Positions 27,265 through 36,034 of a DNA stretch of 64,000 bases are shown piece after piece. The notes below the pieces were generated by a model. The model ran no database searches. It saw only the letters and a list, made by a program, of their open reading frames with translations, and had not been told where the DNA came from. The stretch spans positions 1 through 64,000 of the forward strand of contig ONJM01000002.1 in NCBI GenBank assembly GCA_900318145.1, written 5' to 3'. Each line of letters starts with the position of its first letter. Positions within the stretch are counted from its first letter, which is position 1. This stretch comes from an uncultured Eubacteriales bacterium. GTDB taxonomy: Bacteria; Bacillota; Clostridia; Christensenellales; Aristaeellaceae. The translations under genes and the position numbers were made by a program.

Positions 27265-28098
27265 ATGCGAATCCTGAAGGCCCTGCTTCACACATTGCTG
27301 TCGCTGCTTGGAGCGGCAATTGTCGCTGTGCTGGCTTCCCGGCTGTTTGACCGTGAAGGAGGGGACATTCTGTTTTCCGTCCGGGAAGTGCGCATTACGG
27401 TGCCGGGGATCGGAGCGGCACTGGCGATCCTGACGATGCTCCTGTTTGCGCTGATGTTTCGTTCAGATCAGCGCAAAAGAAATCTTTCTTCCGGGGGAAT
27501 CGGGAACAAGCTGAACGCGCTCGGGTTCGGGCTGCTGCCCGGGACCGCCGTATGGAAAATTTTCGAACAGCAGACGATCCTCGCGGAAGGGAAAGCTGTG
27601 TTTGATCCGCTGCCGGCCATGGAATTCTTTACGGAGAACAGGCTGTTTGTTCCCTCCAGGATTGAGATGGTTCTGGCTGTGGCAGCTTTTGTTTTTCTTG
27701 TGATATGGCTGATCGCGCGGAGAAACGATATACCCGGGAACGGAGATTTGTTCTGGACCGTACTATGTGTGTGGGGGCAGCTTCGCGCTTTCACAGAATT
27801 CTTTCGCGGAACGTCTTTCCTTCGCATCGGGAATATACAGACCGCGCAGGTGATTCTGCTTTTGCTGTCGATGATTCCGCTGGCTGTATGGACTTTCAGA
27901 ACGGCGGAAAACAAAAAAAGTTCCGCGCTCAAACTGGCTGAGTGGATGGCGGTGCTGATCTGCGCTACCGCCACGGTGCTGATTACATCCGGGACACTGA
28001 CGGTGGATATCCGGATCGGCGACCTGGCTGTTTGCGCGGGTTGTATGGGGTTGAGTATTCTGCTGATTATCCTGGCCGGCAAGGACAGCCGGACGTAG
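27265..28098 (+). CDS. Polytopic membrane protein, Lgt-like C-terminal half
   Basis: A 277-residue protein with about seven hydrophobic helices, starting at ATG 27265 after GAGGAGG. The segment GDLFWTVLCVWGQLRAFTEFF at about 160-180 resembles the last part of prolipoprotein diacylglyceryl transferase (arginine and acidic residues before an FRG), and the helix after it begins with a Gln. The same pattern occurs in the protein at 30375. The N-terminal half is not recognisable. Remote kinship to Lgt is inferred by eye and needs a profile search. Probably in one operon with the GT2-GtrA gene. Confidence 0.55.
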   Translation: MRILKALLHTLLSLLGAAIVAVLASRLFDREGGDILFSVREVRITVPGIGAALAILTMLLFALMFRSDQRKRNLSSGGIGNKLNALGFGLLPGTAVWKIFEQQTILAEGKAVFDPLPAMEFFTENRLFVPSRIEMVLAVAAFVFLVIWLIARRNDIPGNGDLFWTVLCVWGQLRAFTEFFRGTSFLRIGNIQTAQVILLLLSMIPLAVWTFRTAENKKSSALKLAEWMAVLICATATVLITSGTLTVDIRIGDLAVCAGCMGLSILLIILAGKDSRT

Positions 28099-28103
28099 AG
28101 AGA

Positions 28104-28553
28104 TTATTTCCGGTTCGGACAGTTTTGTTTTTTGCAGGCGGCGCAGGAATCCAGCTCGATGTTTTCTCCGGAAATCATCATTTCAACGGTTTCGGCGCCG
28201 CGGCTGACAGGCAGAAAGCCAAGACGGGCAAAAAAGCCTTCCGTTTCAGCCGGGCAGACAAGACGTACTTCACGGGCAGCGTGGGACTGCGCCTTGAAAA
28301 GGAGCAGGCGGAGCACAAGATCCCCGAGCCTGCGGCCGCGCAGAGATGGAACGACACCGATATTTCCCAGCCAGAAAGAACCGTCCTGCCACCAGATTCT
28401 TCCGGACGCGGCCGGTTCTTCATCCATGAAAACCAGTGTGTTCCAGCCTTCCGGATCGTGCGCCTTCCCGGAAACGCCGAAAACTTTTTCCTGTACTGAA
28501 AGGAGATCCTTCGCAAGAGGCTCTCCCGGAGCAAACCATTTTCCCTGAATCAT
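28104..28553 (-). CDS. GNAT family acetyltransferase
   Basis: A 149-residue N-acetyltransferase. The acetyl-CoA loop is VVPSLRGRRLGDLVLR (R-x-x-G-x-G/A type), preceded by the beta strand FWLGNIG and followed by the late FFARLGFLPVS. The tail carries a four-Cys cluster (CAACKKQNC), possibly for metal. Substrate unknown. GGAGG precedes the ATG. Divergent from the DUF896 gene, 47 bases apart. Confidence 0.8.
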   Translation of the reverse strand: MIQGKWFAPGEPLAKDLLSVQEKVFGVSGKAHDPEGWNTLVFMDEEPAASGRIWWQDGSFWLGNIGVVPSLRGRRLGDLVLRLLLFKAQSHAAREVRLVCPAETEGFFARLGFLPVSRGAETVEMMISGENIELDSCAACKKQNCPNRK

Positions 28554-28600
28554 TGAATTCCTCCAAAATATCCAGTAATCCCGAAGGTGAGGTGAACGGA

Positions 28601-28819
28601 ATGGATCCCAAGAAAATCGAACGGATCAACGAACTGGCGAGAAAAAAGAAGACAGCCGGACTGACGGAAGCGGAAACGGCAGAACAGGCCGCACTGCGAA
28701 AGGAATATCTGGACGGATACCGGGAAAACCTGAAGGCAATGCTGGACGGGATTATCGTCCAGGAAAAGGACGGAACCAGGCATCCGCTGAAAAAGAAGGA
28801 GCTTCCGCCTGTTCAATGA
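28601..28819 (+). CDS. DUF896 (YnzC-like) protein
   Basis: A 72-residue protein matching the YnzC/DUF896 family: KIERINELARKKKTAGLTE, then EQAALRKEYLDGYRENLK. This makes a two-helix hairpin with a short tail. B. subtilis YnzC belongs to the SOS-linked yneA operon, but no such neighbour occurs here. Function unknown. The start is ATG 28601. Confidence 0.88.
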   Translation: MDPKKIERINELARKKKTAGLTEAETAEQAALRKEYLDGYRENLKAMLDGIIVQEKDGTRHPLKKKELPPVQ

Positions 28820-28845
28820 TAGGGCAGCAGAACCGGAAAGTCAAC

Positions 28846-28874
28846 TTGTCAAAAAATGGCGGGTTGTATATAAT
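28846..28874 (+). promoter_or_regulatory. Promoter of DUF1292-NAGPA-Lgt-like operon
   Basis: TTGTCA (28846-28851), 17 bases, TATAAT (28869-28874), 33 bases before the ATG at 28908. Confidence 0.8.
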
Positions 28875-28907
28875 CTCCAGGGAAAAAAGAGAAAGAGGTG
28901 TACAGAC

Positions 28908-29222
28908 ATGGATCAGAAGGAAATGAACAACATGGAAGGCATGGAACCTGACACGATTTTTTTTGAAGATGAAGACGGCAACGAATATGAATTTGCTGTC
29001 CGGGATTATTTCTTCTATAACGGCGACGAATACGCCCTGCTGACGGAAGTCGGGCAGGAAGCGGACGAAAACGGCGAAGAATGCATCGTCTGCAAGGTTG
29101 AGGCAGTTACCGGCGAAAACGGGGAAGAAGACGAGGAGTTTGTTTTGATCGAGGACGAAGGACTTGCGGAAAAACTGATCGAAATTGCCAATACCAGGCT
29201 GGCGGACGATGAAGAAGAGTAA
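28908..29222 (+). CDS. DUF1292 acidic protein
   Basis: A 104-residue strongly acidic protein of the DUF1292 family (DTIFFEDEDGNEYEFAV, DEYALLTEV, FVLIEDEGLAEKL). It is common in Firmicutes next to yrrK/yrzB, but here it heads a different operon. Function unknown. AAAGAGGTG lies upstream of the ATG. Confidence 0.88.
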   Translation: MDQKEMNNMEGMEPDTIFFEDEDGNEYEFAVRDYFFYNGDEYALLTEVGQEADENGEECIVCKVEAVTGENGEEDEEFVLIEDEGLAEKLIEIANTRLADDEEE

Positions 29223-29251
29223 ACAGGCCAATGCAAAGGAGCACTGAACCG

Positions 29252-30346
29252 ATGAAGCTTCCCGTTAGAATTATTCTGATCGCGCTTTGCGCAGTCATCA
29301 TTGCAGGAATGCCGTTTTTTATTTCTTCTCCCTCCCTTCTTCACGAAGCGGCGGAGGAATGGCAGGATAACGGCGATGGCGATGACGAGGGCATCGCCCT
29401 CGATTTCGGAAAGATCTTTCTTTCTTCGGCGGCAGCTGAAGAGGAATTTTTCTTCGAATCTTCCGAAATGGACATCAACGACGATCCTTCCACACTTACC
29501 GTTCCGGACGCATGGGCGCTCCCGTGGGATTTCAGCGTTCCGCCGGTACCGGATCCCGACCGGTTTACGGAAAACGGATATGAGGACCAGTCCATCCGCG
29601 TCCGCATTGAAACGATTGAAAAGTTCGGAGCCACAGTGCATGTCGCGCATGTGGAAATCGCGCATGCTTCCCAGCTGCGCACTGCGACGCGGGACGGTGT
29701 AAAAAGCATCCGGACGGACCACCTGGACAAGATTGCCGCCACGAATAACGCTGTTATTGCCATGAACGGGGATCTTTTTGTTGAAGTTCCGGAAAAGAAA
29801 CGGTTCGAAGTGCGCATGACGCAGGTTGTTACCTACAGCTATAAGCGAAACAGAACGAGCAAGGTAAAGGATACGCTGATCATCGATAAGAACGGTGATT
29901 TTCATCTTTTCATCCAATCACAGGGACTTGAGTCTTATGTGAAGGAAAACGGCGGTGAAATCGTGAACGCGTTTACCTTCGGACCCGCACTGGTTATCGA
30001 CGGCGAGATTCTTTCCCTGAAACGGGAATACGAATGGAACCCCAAAGGCCACGAACCGCGTTCCGCCATCGGGCAGACCGGGCCGCTGAGCTACGTCATG
30101 GTAATCGTTGAAGGAAAAGGATCCGAGCGCGGCGTATCCCATGCGGAGCTTGCAGAGATCATGCTGGAACTGGGATGCAAACAGGCCTTCAACCTGGACG
30201 GGGGAAACACTGCCGAAATGATTCTGATCGGATCGGACGCAGAAAATCCGCTGATGCATCTCAAAGGAAACAAGGTGGCAAACCTGCGGTCGCACAGCGA
30301 CATTATTTACTTCGCAACTGCAGTGCCCGAGGAAGAACGGCAGTAA
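29252..30346 (+). CDS. NAGPA-domain phosphodiester glycosidase-like protein, membrane-anchored
   Basis: A 364-residue protein with one N-terminal helix (IILIALCAVIIAGMPFFI) as signal anchor, an acidic linker, and a C-terminal NAGPA domain from about residue 110 onward. The domain shows IAMNGDLF near 165, FTFGPALVIDG near 240, PRSAIGQTG near 268 and the hallmark AFNLDGGNTAEM near 310. NAGPA enzymes cleave sugar-phosphate phosphodiesters in exopolysaccharides or teichoic-type polymers. The start at ATG 29252 follows AAAGGAG. An in-frame ATG at 29231 lacks one. Confidence 0.87.
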   Translation: MKLPVRIILIALCAVIIAGMPFFISSPSLLHEAAEEWQDNGDGDDEGIALDFGKIFLSSAAAEEEFFFESSEMDINDDPSTLTVPDAWALPWDFSVPPVPDPDRFTENGYEDQSIRVRIETIEKFGATVHVAHVEIAHASQLRTATRDGVKSIRTDHLDKIAATNNAVIAMNGDLFVEVPEKKRFEVRMTQVVTYSYKRNRTSKVKDTLIIDKNGDFHLFIQSQGLESYVKENGGEIVNAFTFGPALVIDGEILSLKREYEWNPKGHEPRSAIGQTGPLSYVMVIVEGKGSERGVSHAELAEIMLELGCKQAFNLDGGNTAEMILIGSDAENPLMHLKGNKVANLRSHSDIIYFATAVPEEERQ

Positions 30347-30374
30347 AACCTGTGGGGCTGAGGAGATTTTCAAG

Positions 30375-31346
30375 ATGAACCTGTGGGAAGAAGCACCGAA
30401 GATTTCACTGTTTGGTTTACAGGTATATTCCTTCGGATTATACTGCGCCATCGGCGCTGTTGCCGCCGTTGCTGCCATTATGATTCTGTGCAGAGCGATG
30501 AAAATGAAAAAAGGAAGCGCGCCAGCGCTTTCATTTCTGTGTCTTTTTTTCGGCCTTGCCGGATCGAGGCTGTTTTTCTGCGTGCTGAATCATCCCGGCC
30601 TGGGTGGTGTTCCATTTTTATCCTGGTTCCGGATTTCCATTGGCGGATACAGCATGTTCGGGATGATTCTCGGGACTTTTTTCGGCGCGTGGATCTGTTC
30701 GCTGGTGACCCGGGAGAAGAAGGAAATTTTGCTGGATATCACCGCATGCGCCATTCCGCTGATGATTGCCGCGGAACGGTTCGGTGAAAAACTGTTCGGA
30801 GAATTCAATATCAGCAGGCCGCTGAGTGAGGATTTGCTTGAGGGAACGTTCCTGGCCGTATATGATTCCGATTACGGTTCTTCCTTCCTTGCCACATATC
30901 TGGTATCCGCGATCCTGTCGCTCGTGCTGTTCTTCACTTTGATTTTTTTTCTGTCGCGTACAAACCGGGAAGACGGGGACATATGGAATCTGTTCCTGCT
31001 CCTGTGCGGAGCCGGCGGTATTTTGCTGGAAAGTCTCAGGTATGACTACCATCTTGAATACAGCTTTGTTTATCTGCAGCAGGTGATTTCCGCACTGATG
31101 CTGATATGGGGGGTTGTACTTGCCGGAAAAGGCAGCCGCGGGTCGTTAAGAAAGATGTACTGTGCGGCGCTGATTTCCGTGCTTCCCGTAATCGGCATCT
31201 GCGGGGGGATTGAATACGCGCTGGACAAGGTCAATGTCAGCCATATCCTTCTTTACGCGATCATGGCCGCAGTCTTATCAGTGCCTGTAGTTTTGGGTAT
31301 TGTGTTGCTCAGAAACAAAGAGAAAGGACCGGTTAAAGCTGAATGA
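30375..31346 (+). CDS. Prolipoprotein diacylglyceryl transferase-like membrane protein
   Basis: A 323-residue protein with seven to eight membrane helices and the Lgt layout: FGLQVYSFGLYCAIGA at the N terminus, GGYSMFGMILG in the third helix, and IPLMIAAERFGEKLFGEF. The last is where Lgt has its GRIGNFINGE signature, here with AERFGEKL, so the key Asn is lost. GDIWNLFLLLCGAGGILLES and a QQVIS helix follow. It is diverged enough that lipoprotein diacylglyceryl transfer is not assured. Another lipid or headgroup transfer is possible. It overlaps the next gene (ATGA). Confidence 0.75.
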   Translation: MNLWEEAPKISLFGLQVYSFGLYCAIGAVAAVAAIMILCRAMKMKKGSAPALSFLCLFFGLAGSRLFFCVLNHPGLGGVPFLSWFRISIGGYSMFGMILGTFFGAWICSLVTREKKEILLDITACAIPLMIAAERFGEKLFGEFNISRPLSEDLLEGTFLAVYDSDYGSSFLATYLVSAILSLVLFFTLIFFLSRTNREDGDIWNLFLLLCGAGGILLESLRYDYHLEYSFVYLQQVISALMLIWGVVLAGKGSRGSLRKMYCAALISVLPVIGICGGIEYALDKVNVSHILLYAIMAAVLSVPVVLGIVLLRNKEKGPVKAE

Positions 31347-33388
31347 CCAGGGCAGCCGAAAAAATGCCGCTGCGTGCGGCTATATCACAGCTGTACGGCT
31401 ATATCTACTGCATGATCCTTTCAAACATGCTGACAGATATGCCTGTTTTCGGCGGCGTGCTGTACCTTTGTGGTGAAGCAGTGGTTATTTTCTCGGGAAC
31501 AATTACAAAAAACAGGAAATTCCTGCCCGCATATGTAAAGCGGTGGATGATTCTGCTGCTTGTGGTTCTGCTGGTGATCGGTCTGATTCTTGCAGGTCTT
31601 TTTCCCGCGGATATCCAGAGTGAAAAACTCTGGATCCTCTATGCCGCGGTCGCTCTGTGCCTGTGTGCGGAAGCCAATACAGACAGGCTTTCAAGATTTC
31701 TCAATGAGAATGAATCACTTTCTTCCCGCGCCAAGCTTTTCAGTTTTTCACTCCAGGTGCTGATTATGGGCGGCATGTCCGCAATCATCTTCTACCACTT
31801 CGGATGGGAAAACGGATGGGCACCCGCTGCGGGTTTTCTGCTGCTCGTCCTCAGCCGTGTATATGTGATGAACCGTTTCCGCGGCACCTTTGAATTTGCC
31901 GATCTGAATGCGGGAGAACTCGGTGAGACCGACTTCCGCAACGCGCACGCGTATCATACAGTGGAATGGTTCAGCCTGCTGCTGGTAATGGCTGTTGAAC
32001 TTACGGTCACATCCATTTACGCGCTTCTGGCGACAAACCGCAATGAATTGCTGCCGGCCATGGCGGTTGCTGTAGTGTGTACGGTGCTTTCTGCGGAAGC
32101 CGGGTATCTTCTGCTCCGCAGGACGGAGAAGAACGGGCTGAAGGATCCGACCTGGCTGATCTGCTCGGGGCTGATCCTGTGGCTTGCAGGGATCGTTCTG
32201 TGCATCCAGATGCTGATCGCGGGGAAAATTGAGTATATCCGTGTCTATATTTATCTGGTGATCTGTACGGTCGGCGGTTCGCTGAGTATGACCGGACTCG
32301 GGCGGATTGAGGAACTGATGCCGGAGGCAATGAATGCCAGCGGCGAAGAAATCCCGAAAGGTTACTGGAAGCTGCGGGTCACAAACTGGAACCTTGCCAG
32401 GCTGCTGGGGGATACGCTCTCCCTGATTGCGCTGGGGATTTTCTGCATTGTAAACAGAAAAGGACTGCCGGAGACGGCGGAACAGCTTGCGTCCAGGTTT
32501 CAGCCTGTGATGGCCATTCCGGTTTTTTTGGTTGTGATCGGCGCGCTGATCAGCGCTTTCCGTTTTCCGCTGAGCAGAAGATATATTGAAAAGATCCGTC
32601 AGCTGATGAAACTGCAGGAAGCGGGACGGGAAAACGAAGCGCTCCAGAAGCAGGTTGCGAAGGTTATCAGCGAGCCGTACCGCCAGCCTTATCTGTCCAG
32701 ATTCCTGATGATACTGTGCAAGCTTCATTTCCGCTGCAAGGTTTACAATACGGATCATATTGTTTCAGATGATGAGAATCCTCTGGTATTTTTGTGCAAC
32801 CACGGCGAGTTTTACGGCCCCATGGCATGCAAGATGTATATTCCCGTTCCAATCCGGGCGTGGGCAGTGTCATCCATGATGCACGACAAGAAATCGGTGA
32901 CGCAGTATATCTATGACAATACGACCAGTCGACAGAATATGCCGGAGTTTGAAAAACGGATGCTGGCCAGGATGGCTGCCTGGCTGAGTGTCAACGTTAT
33001 GAGCCAGCTGGAATGCATTCCAGTTTACCGCGATTCGCCGGCGAAGCTGCGGGAAACCTTCAGGCTTACCATGGAGGCCATGGAAGCAGGGGATAACGTA
33101 CTGATTTTCCCCGAGAATCCGGAAAACAAGTATCCGAGCGAAGGCATCGGAGAACTGTCTCCCGGCTTTGTGATGCTTGCGGACATCTACTGGAAAAGGA
33201 AGAAGAAACGGCTGAGAATGCTGCCTATGTACGCGGACAAAAAGAGGCGCCGTGTTACCTTCGGCTCGATTATTGAATATAATCCGGAAAGCAATCTGAA
33301 GGATGAAACAGAGCGGATTGTGCGGGAAACGCGAAAGCAGATTCTCGCGATGGCTGAAGCGGGAACGGAGGCGGGAAGCAAAGCATGA
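31343..33388 (+). CDS. Membrane transporter-like domain fused to PlsC-type acyltransferase
   Basis: A 681-residue protein. Residues 1-420 hold about 10-12 hydrophobic helices resembling a degenerate MFS/LplT-type transporter. Residues 455-670 look like a glycerolipid acyltransferase: FLCNHGEFYGP for motif I (the usual NHxxxxD has Gly in place of Asp) and DNVLIFPENPENKYP for motif III. The order matches the E. coli lysophospholipid transporter/acyltransferase pair LplT-Aas joined in one chain. It overlaps both neighbours by ATGA. The missing motif I Asp makes its activity uncertain. Confidence 0.72.
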   Translation: MTRAAEKMPLRAAISQLYGYIYCMILSNMLTDMPVFGGVLYLCGEAVVIFSGTITKNRKFLPAYVKRWMILLLVVLLVIGLILAGLFPADIQSEKLWILYAAVALCLCAEANTDRLSRFLNENESLSSRAKLFSFSLQVLIMGGMSAIIFYHFGWENGWAPAAGFLLLVLSRVYVMNRFRGTFEFADLNAGELGETDFRNAHAYHTVEWFSLLLVMAVELTVTSIYALLATNRNELLPAMAVAVVCTVLSAEAGYLLLRRTEKNGLKDPTWLICSGLILWLAGIVLCIQMLIAGKIEYIRVYIYLVICTVGGSLSMTGLGRIEELMPEAMNASGEEIPKGYWKLRVTNWNLARLLGDTLSLIALGIFCIVNRKGLPETAEQLASRFQPVMAIPVFLVVIGALISAFRFPLSRRYIEKIRQLMKLQEAGRENEALQKQVAKVISEPYRQPYLSRFLMILCKLHFRCKVYNTDHIVSDDENPLVFLCNHGEFYGPMACKMYIPVPIRAWAVSSMMHDKKSVTQYIYDNTTSRQNMPEFEKRMLARMAAWLSVNVMSQLECIPVYRDSPAKLRETFRLTMEAMEAGDNVLIFPENPENKYPSEGIGELSPGFVMLADIYWKRKKKRLRMLPMYADKKRRRVTFGSIIEYNPESNLKDETERIVRETRKQILAMAEAGTEAGSKA

Positions 33389-33990
33389 ACGGGAAACAGG
33401 TCAGAAGCTTTTTTTGCGCAGCGCTGGCGGTCTTTATGCTTGCGGGCGCAGCAGCGGAAAACGGGGAAGCAACCAGTATCAGGGATCTTTTCAGGCTGGA
33501 AAAGAAGGCATTCTCTTTCCGGAACGGTGTGGAATGGGGAATGAACCCGCAGCAGGTTGCCGCAATAGAGAATGTTCCCATGGAGCAGCGCACATCTTCC
33601 GACTGGACTGTGATGCTGACAGCTGAACCTGTTTCGGTCAGCCGTTTTACAGCGGATCTGGTCTATATTTTTTATCAGAACGCACTGCGCATGATCACCT
33701 ACGAGTTTCAGACGGACTGCAGCACACTGAATTATCAGTACCTTGCCGGTGCACTGAGTTCTCTGTACGGTGAGAGCAAAGACGCGAACACTGTGATCAT
33801 CAAAAGCTGGATGGACCGGATTTATCAGAATTACTACAATCAGGAACTGATGCATGACGCGCGCGTATGGACAACGGAAGACGGAACAACAGTATACCTG
33901 TATTATTTTACTGGCGAAATGTACGCGATCCTGTATATCTGTCCAGGATCGGACAGCCCTGGGGCGGATTACGAAACAAACGGTTTATAA
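33385..33990 (+). CDS. Secreted protein of unknown function
   Basis: A 201-residue protein with a clear signal peptide (basic MNGKQVR, hydrophobic core, AGAAA-EN). The mature part starts with a FSFRNGVEWGMNPQQVAAIE segment, like small periplasmic proteins with a W-G-M/T-S/N-P-x-x-V motif. It is rich in Tyr (YQNYYNQELM, YLYYF). Its ATG overlaps the stop of the acyltransferase fusion, so it is the last gene of the envelope operon. Confidence 0.7.
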   Translation: MNGKQVRSFFCAALAVFMLAGAAAENGEATSIRDLFRLEKKAFSFRNGVEWGMNPQQVAAIENVPMEQRTSSDWTVMLTAEPVSVSRFTADLVYIFYQNALRMITYEFQTDCSTLNYQYLAGALSSLYGESKDANTVIIKSWMDRIYQNYYNQELMHDARVWTTEDGTTVYLYYFTGEMYAILYICPGSDSPGADYETNGL

Positions 33991-33991
33991 G

Positions 33992-34030
33992 AAAAAGGGA
34001 AGCTTTCCATAGAAGGCTTTCCTTTTTCTT
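33992..34030. terminator. Bidirectional terminator
   Basis: AAAAAGGGAAGC (33992-34003) pairs, with one G-T, with GCTTTCCTTTTT (34016-34027). A tracts and T tracts on both sides serve the envelope operon and the converging MutS-like gene. Confidence 0.85.
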
Positions 34031-34061
34031 CACTTTGGACCGATGTACCGTCCGCGGACTG

Positions 34062-35792
34062 TCAGCTTTCCGCTCCGGGCAGCATTGATACAAGTGATTC
34101 GTAGGTAACACCGTATTTCTCCGCAATATTCCGGGCGAAAGATTTGCCTTCCGGCGCCGCAAGGCGGACATGAAAGGAATTCTCTCCGTTGATGGTTTCC
34201 GCCACAAGAGACAGAGCCTTGTGCGGGCAGTCCGGACTGTTGATTCCGGCATCCAGATCCGCAGCAAGCTTGTGCATATGCGTATTGTATACTGTGCGTG
34301 AACCGCGTTTCAGGATAGCTTTTACGGAATCTACGGCAATAAAGTATCCTTCCTCAAAGGATGTCGTCGAAAAGGTTTCATTCAGCAGCAGAAGGCTGCG
34401 ACCGGACGCGGCGGAATAAATGGCCTTGAAACGCTTGCATTCTTCACCGAGACGCCCGAGATCCAGCGTGCGGTCTTCATCCGCGGGAAAATGCGTGAGC
34501 ACGAGATCTGCAGGTGAAAAGACAAAGCGGGACGCGGGAACGAAAATACCTCCCTGAGCCAGCAGGAACAACTGCCCCAAAGCTTGTGTGAAGGTAGTTT
34601 TGCCGCCGCGGTTTGCACCGGTCAGGATATAAACGCGTTTTTCCGGGTCAAAGCTCAGACAGTTACGGATCACTTTTGCGGGGATAAGATTGTCGACCAG
34701 TTTCAGGTTGTAAAAAGCTTCGGCGGACATGACGGATGTTCCTGTATCCTCCGGCACAGGTTCGGGCTTGGAAAATTCCCAGCCCTGCAGGCGGCATTTT
34801 TCAATATATTCTGCCCAGCGTGTATAATACAGCAGTTCGGGGATCAGGTCCGATATTTCCTTTACGCTGATATTCAGATATTTGCCCAGCATATCCTTCA
34901 GGCGCCGCGCTATTCTGGAAGCAAGCATAGAAGCAGCGGAATCCATCTGGCGAGGAACAGATGAGAGACCGTCAGCATCAGCGATTCTTGCCATGGACAG
35001 CGCTGCGATCGGATTGCGCATGACCATGGATTTTTCGGCAAAGCGGGCTGCTCCGGCAAGAACGGAAGGCTCCGCAACCGCAGGATAATAGGAGAGGGAA
35101 CCGTTCCAGTCCGCCTCGGATTCAAGATTGTCCCTGGCGGATACCGCGTTGATAAAGTTCTTCAGCAGACCTGAACGGGTAAACGGTTTTTTATTTACAG
35201 AGATCAGGCCCATGCTTACGGCTTCAAAACGCTCATTCAGGTTGATTCCCACGGTAATGCTCTGGAGCTCAGAGGCAGAAAGGCGCATGTTTTCAACATC
35301 CTGTTTAAGCGCGGCAAATCCCTTGTCCTCATAAATACGGTTCACAGCCGCAAGCAGATTCCGCAGACCGTCCGATACCAGGGCATGCCTGGACAGGCAT
35401 TTACGCAGTGCTTCCACTGTGATGATATAGCTGTGGTATTCTTCCAGACGGTGCATCAGGTCCCAGAGACCGGCTTCGTCGCCCATACCGCGGTTGACAA
35501 CACCGTAATCATAAAAGGTTTTAACTTCTTCCAGAAGCTTCATCATTTCTTCCCGGATATCCGGATGATTCAGAATGTCATCGAAGACATCACAGCGGAA
35601 GGTGCTGACATCCGGATCATCGGACAGGCTGCTCATGATACGGCGGATCAGTGCTGTTTCAACAGGTGTTTTGGAAATCTTTTCGATAATTGTATCCAGC
35701 CCGAGGTCATGCAGAACGGTTTCTGGAACCTCATGGTAATTATCAAAGTTCCGGTTCGGGAAGAGAATGCTCAGCGGTTCGTTCGTACTCAT
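34062..35792 (-). CDS. MutS-family ATPase (MutS domain V only type)
   Basis: A 576-residue protein. The C-terminal half is a MutS-type ABC ATPase: Walker A GANRGGKTT at 392-400, Walker B LLLLNE at 467-472, the SFEEG signature-like stretch right after, and NTHMH at 503-507. Residues 20-340 form the helical lever/clamp region. The mismatch-binding domain I and the Smr domain of MutS2 are both absent. Such short MutS homologues have no settled role in mismatch repair. AAAGGTG lies upstream of ATG 35792. This is the last host gene before the prophage. Confidence 0.87.
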   Translation of the reverse strand: MSTNEPLSILFPNRNFDNYHEVPETVLHDLGLDTIIEKISKTPVETALIRRIMSSLSDDPDVSTFRCDVFDDILNHPDIREEMMKLLEEVKTFYDYGVVNRGMGDEAGLWDLMHRLEEYHSYIITVEALRKCLSRHALVSDGLRNLLAAVNRIYEDKGFAALKQDVENMRLSASELQSITVGINLNERFEAVSMGLISVNKKPFTRSGLLKNFINAVSARDNLESEADWNGSLSYYPAVAEPSVLAGAARFAEKSMVMRNPIAALSMARIADADGLSSVPRQMDSAASMLASRIARRLKDMLGKYLNISVKEISDLIPELLYYTRWAEYIEKCRLQGWEFSKPEPVPEDTGTSVMSAEAFYNLKLVDNLIPAKVIRNCLSFDPEKRVYILTGANRGGKTTFTQALGQLFLLAQGGIFVPASRFVFSPADLVLTHFPADEDRTLDLGRLGEECKRFKAIYSAASGRSLLLLNETFSTTSFEEGYFIAVDSVKAILKRGSRTVYNTHMHKLAADLDAGINSPDCPHKALSLVAETINGENSFHVRLAAPEGKSFARNIAEKYGVTYESLVSMLPGAES

Positions 35793-35882
35793 GCGATAGC
35801 TACACCTTTCAAAGCTTTTGCCGGGGTCGGCGGAAATGAGAGTTGCTGAAAAAGAACATATGAAACAGTAATATCAGATTCC

Positions 35883-35910
35883 ATCTTACACGTTTCATGC
35901 CGAAAAGCAA
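35883..35910 (-). promoter_or_regulatory. Possible promoter of MutS-like gene
   Basis: On the minus strand, TTGCTT (35905-35910), 16 bases, TAAGAT (35883-35888). Confidence 0.45.
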
Positions 35911-35932
35911 GCAAGACTTGTAAAAAAGAAAC

Positions 35933-35961
35933 AAAAAACGGAAGTGGATTTTCCACTTCCG
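35933..35961 (-). terminator. Terminator of the tRNA-Pro transcript
   Basis: On the minus strand, CGGAAGTGGA (35952-35961 read in reverse) pairs with TCCACTTCCG (35939-35948), a perfect 10-bp stem with a three-base loop, followed by TTTTTTG. It lies just after the tRNA 3' end. Confidence 0.8.
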
Positions 35962-35965
35962 AACG

Positions 35966-36019
35966 TCTGGGTGAGAAGATTCGAACTTCCGGCCTCTTGA
36001 ACCCCATTTAAGGCACTAC
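35966..36019 (-). tRNA. 3' part of tRNA-Pro(GGG): prophage left attachment site
   Basis: Read on the minus strand the segment has exact tRNA geometry: anticodon stem CTTAA/TCAAG (one A-C mismatch at 30-40), loop ATGGGGT with anticodon GGG, variable AGGCC, T stem and loop GGAAG-TTCGAAT-CTTCT, acceptor CACCCAG and discriminator A. CCA is not encoded. GTAGTGC further upstream looks like the end of a D arm, but no matching 5' acceptor CTGGGTG is present. This is what remains at one prophage end when integration splits a tRNA gene. The intact gene should lie at the other end, outside the window. The crossover is probably in or near the anticodon loop. Confidence 0.75.
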
Positions 36020-36034
36020 ATGAACCGCAAACGC

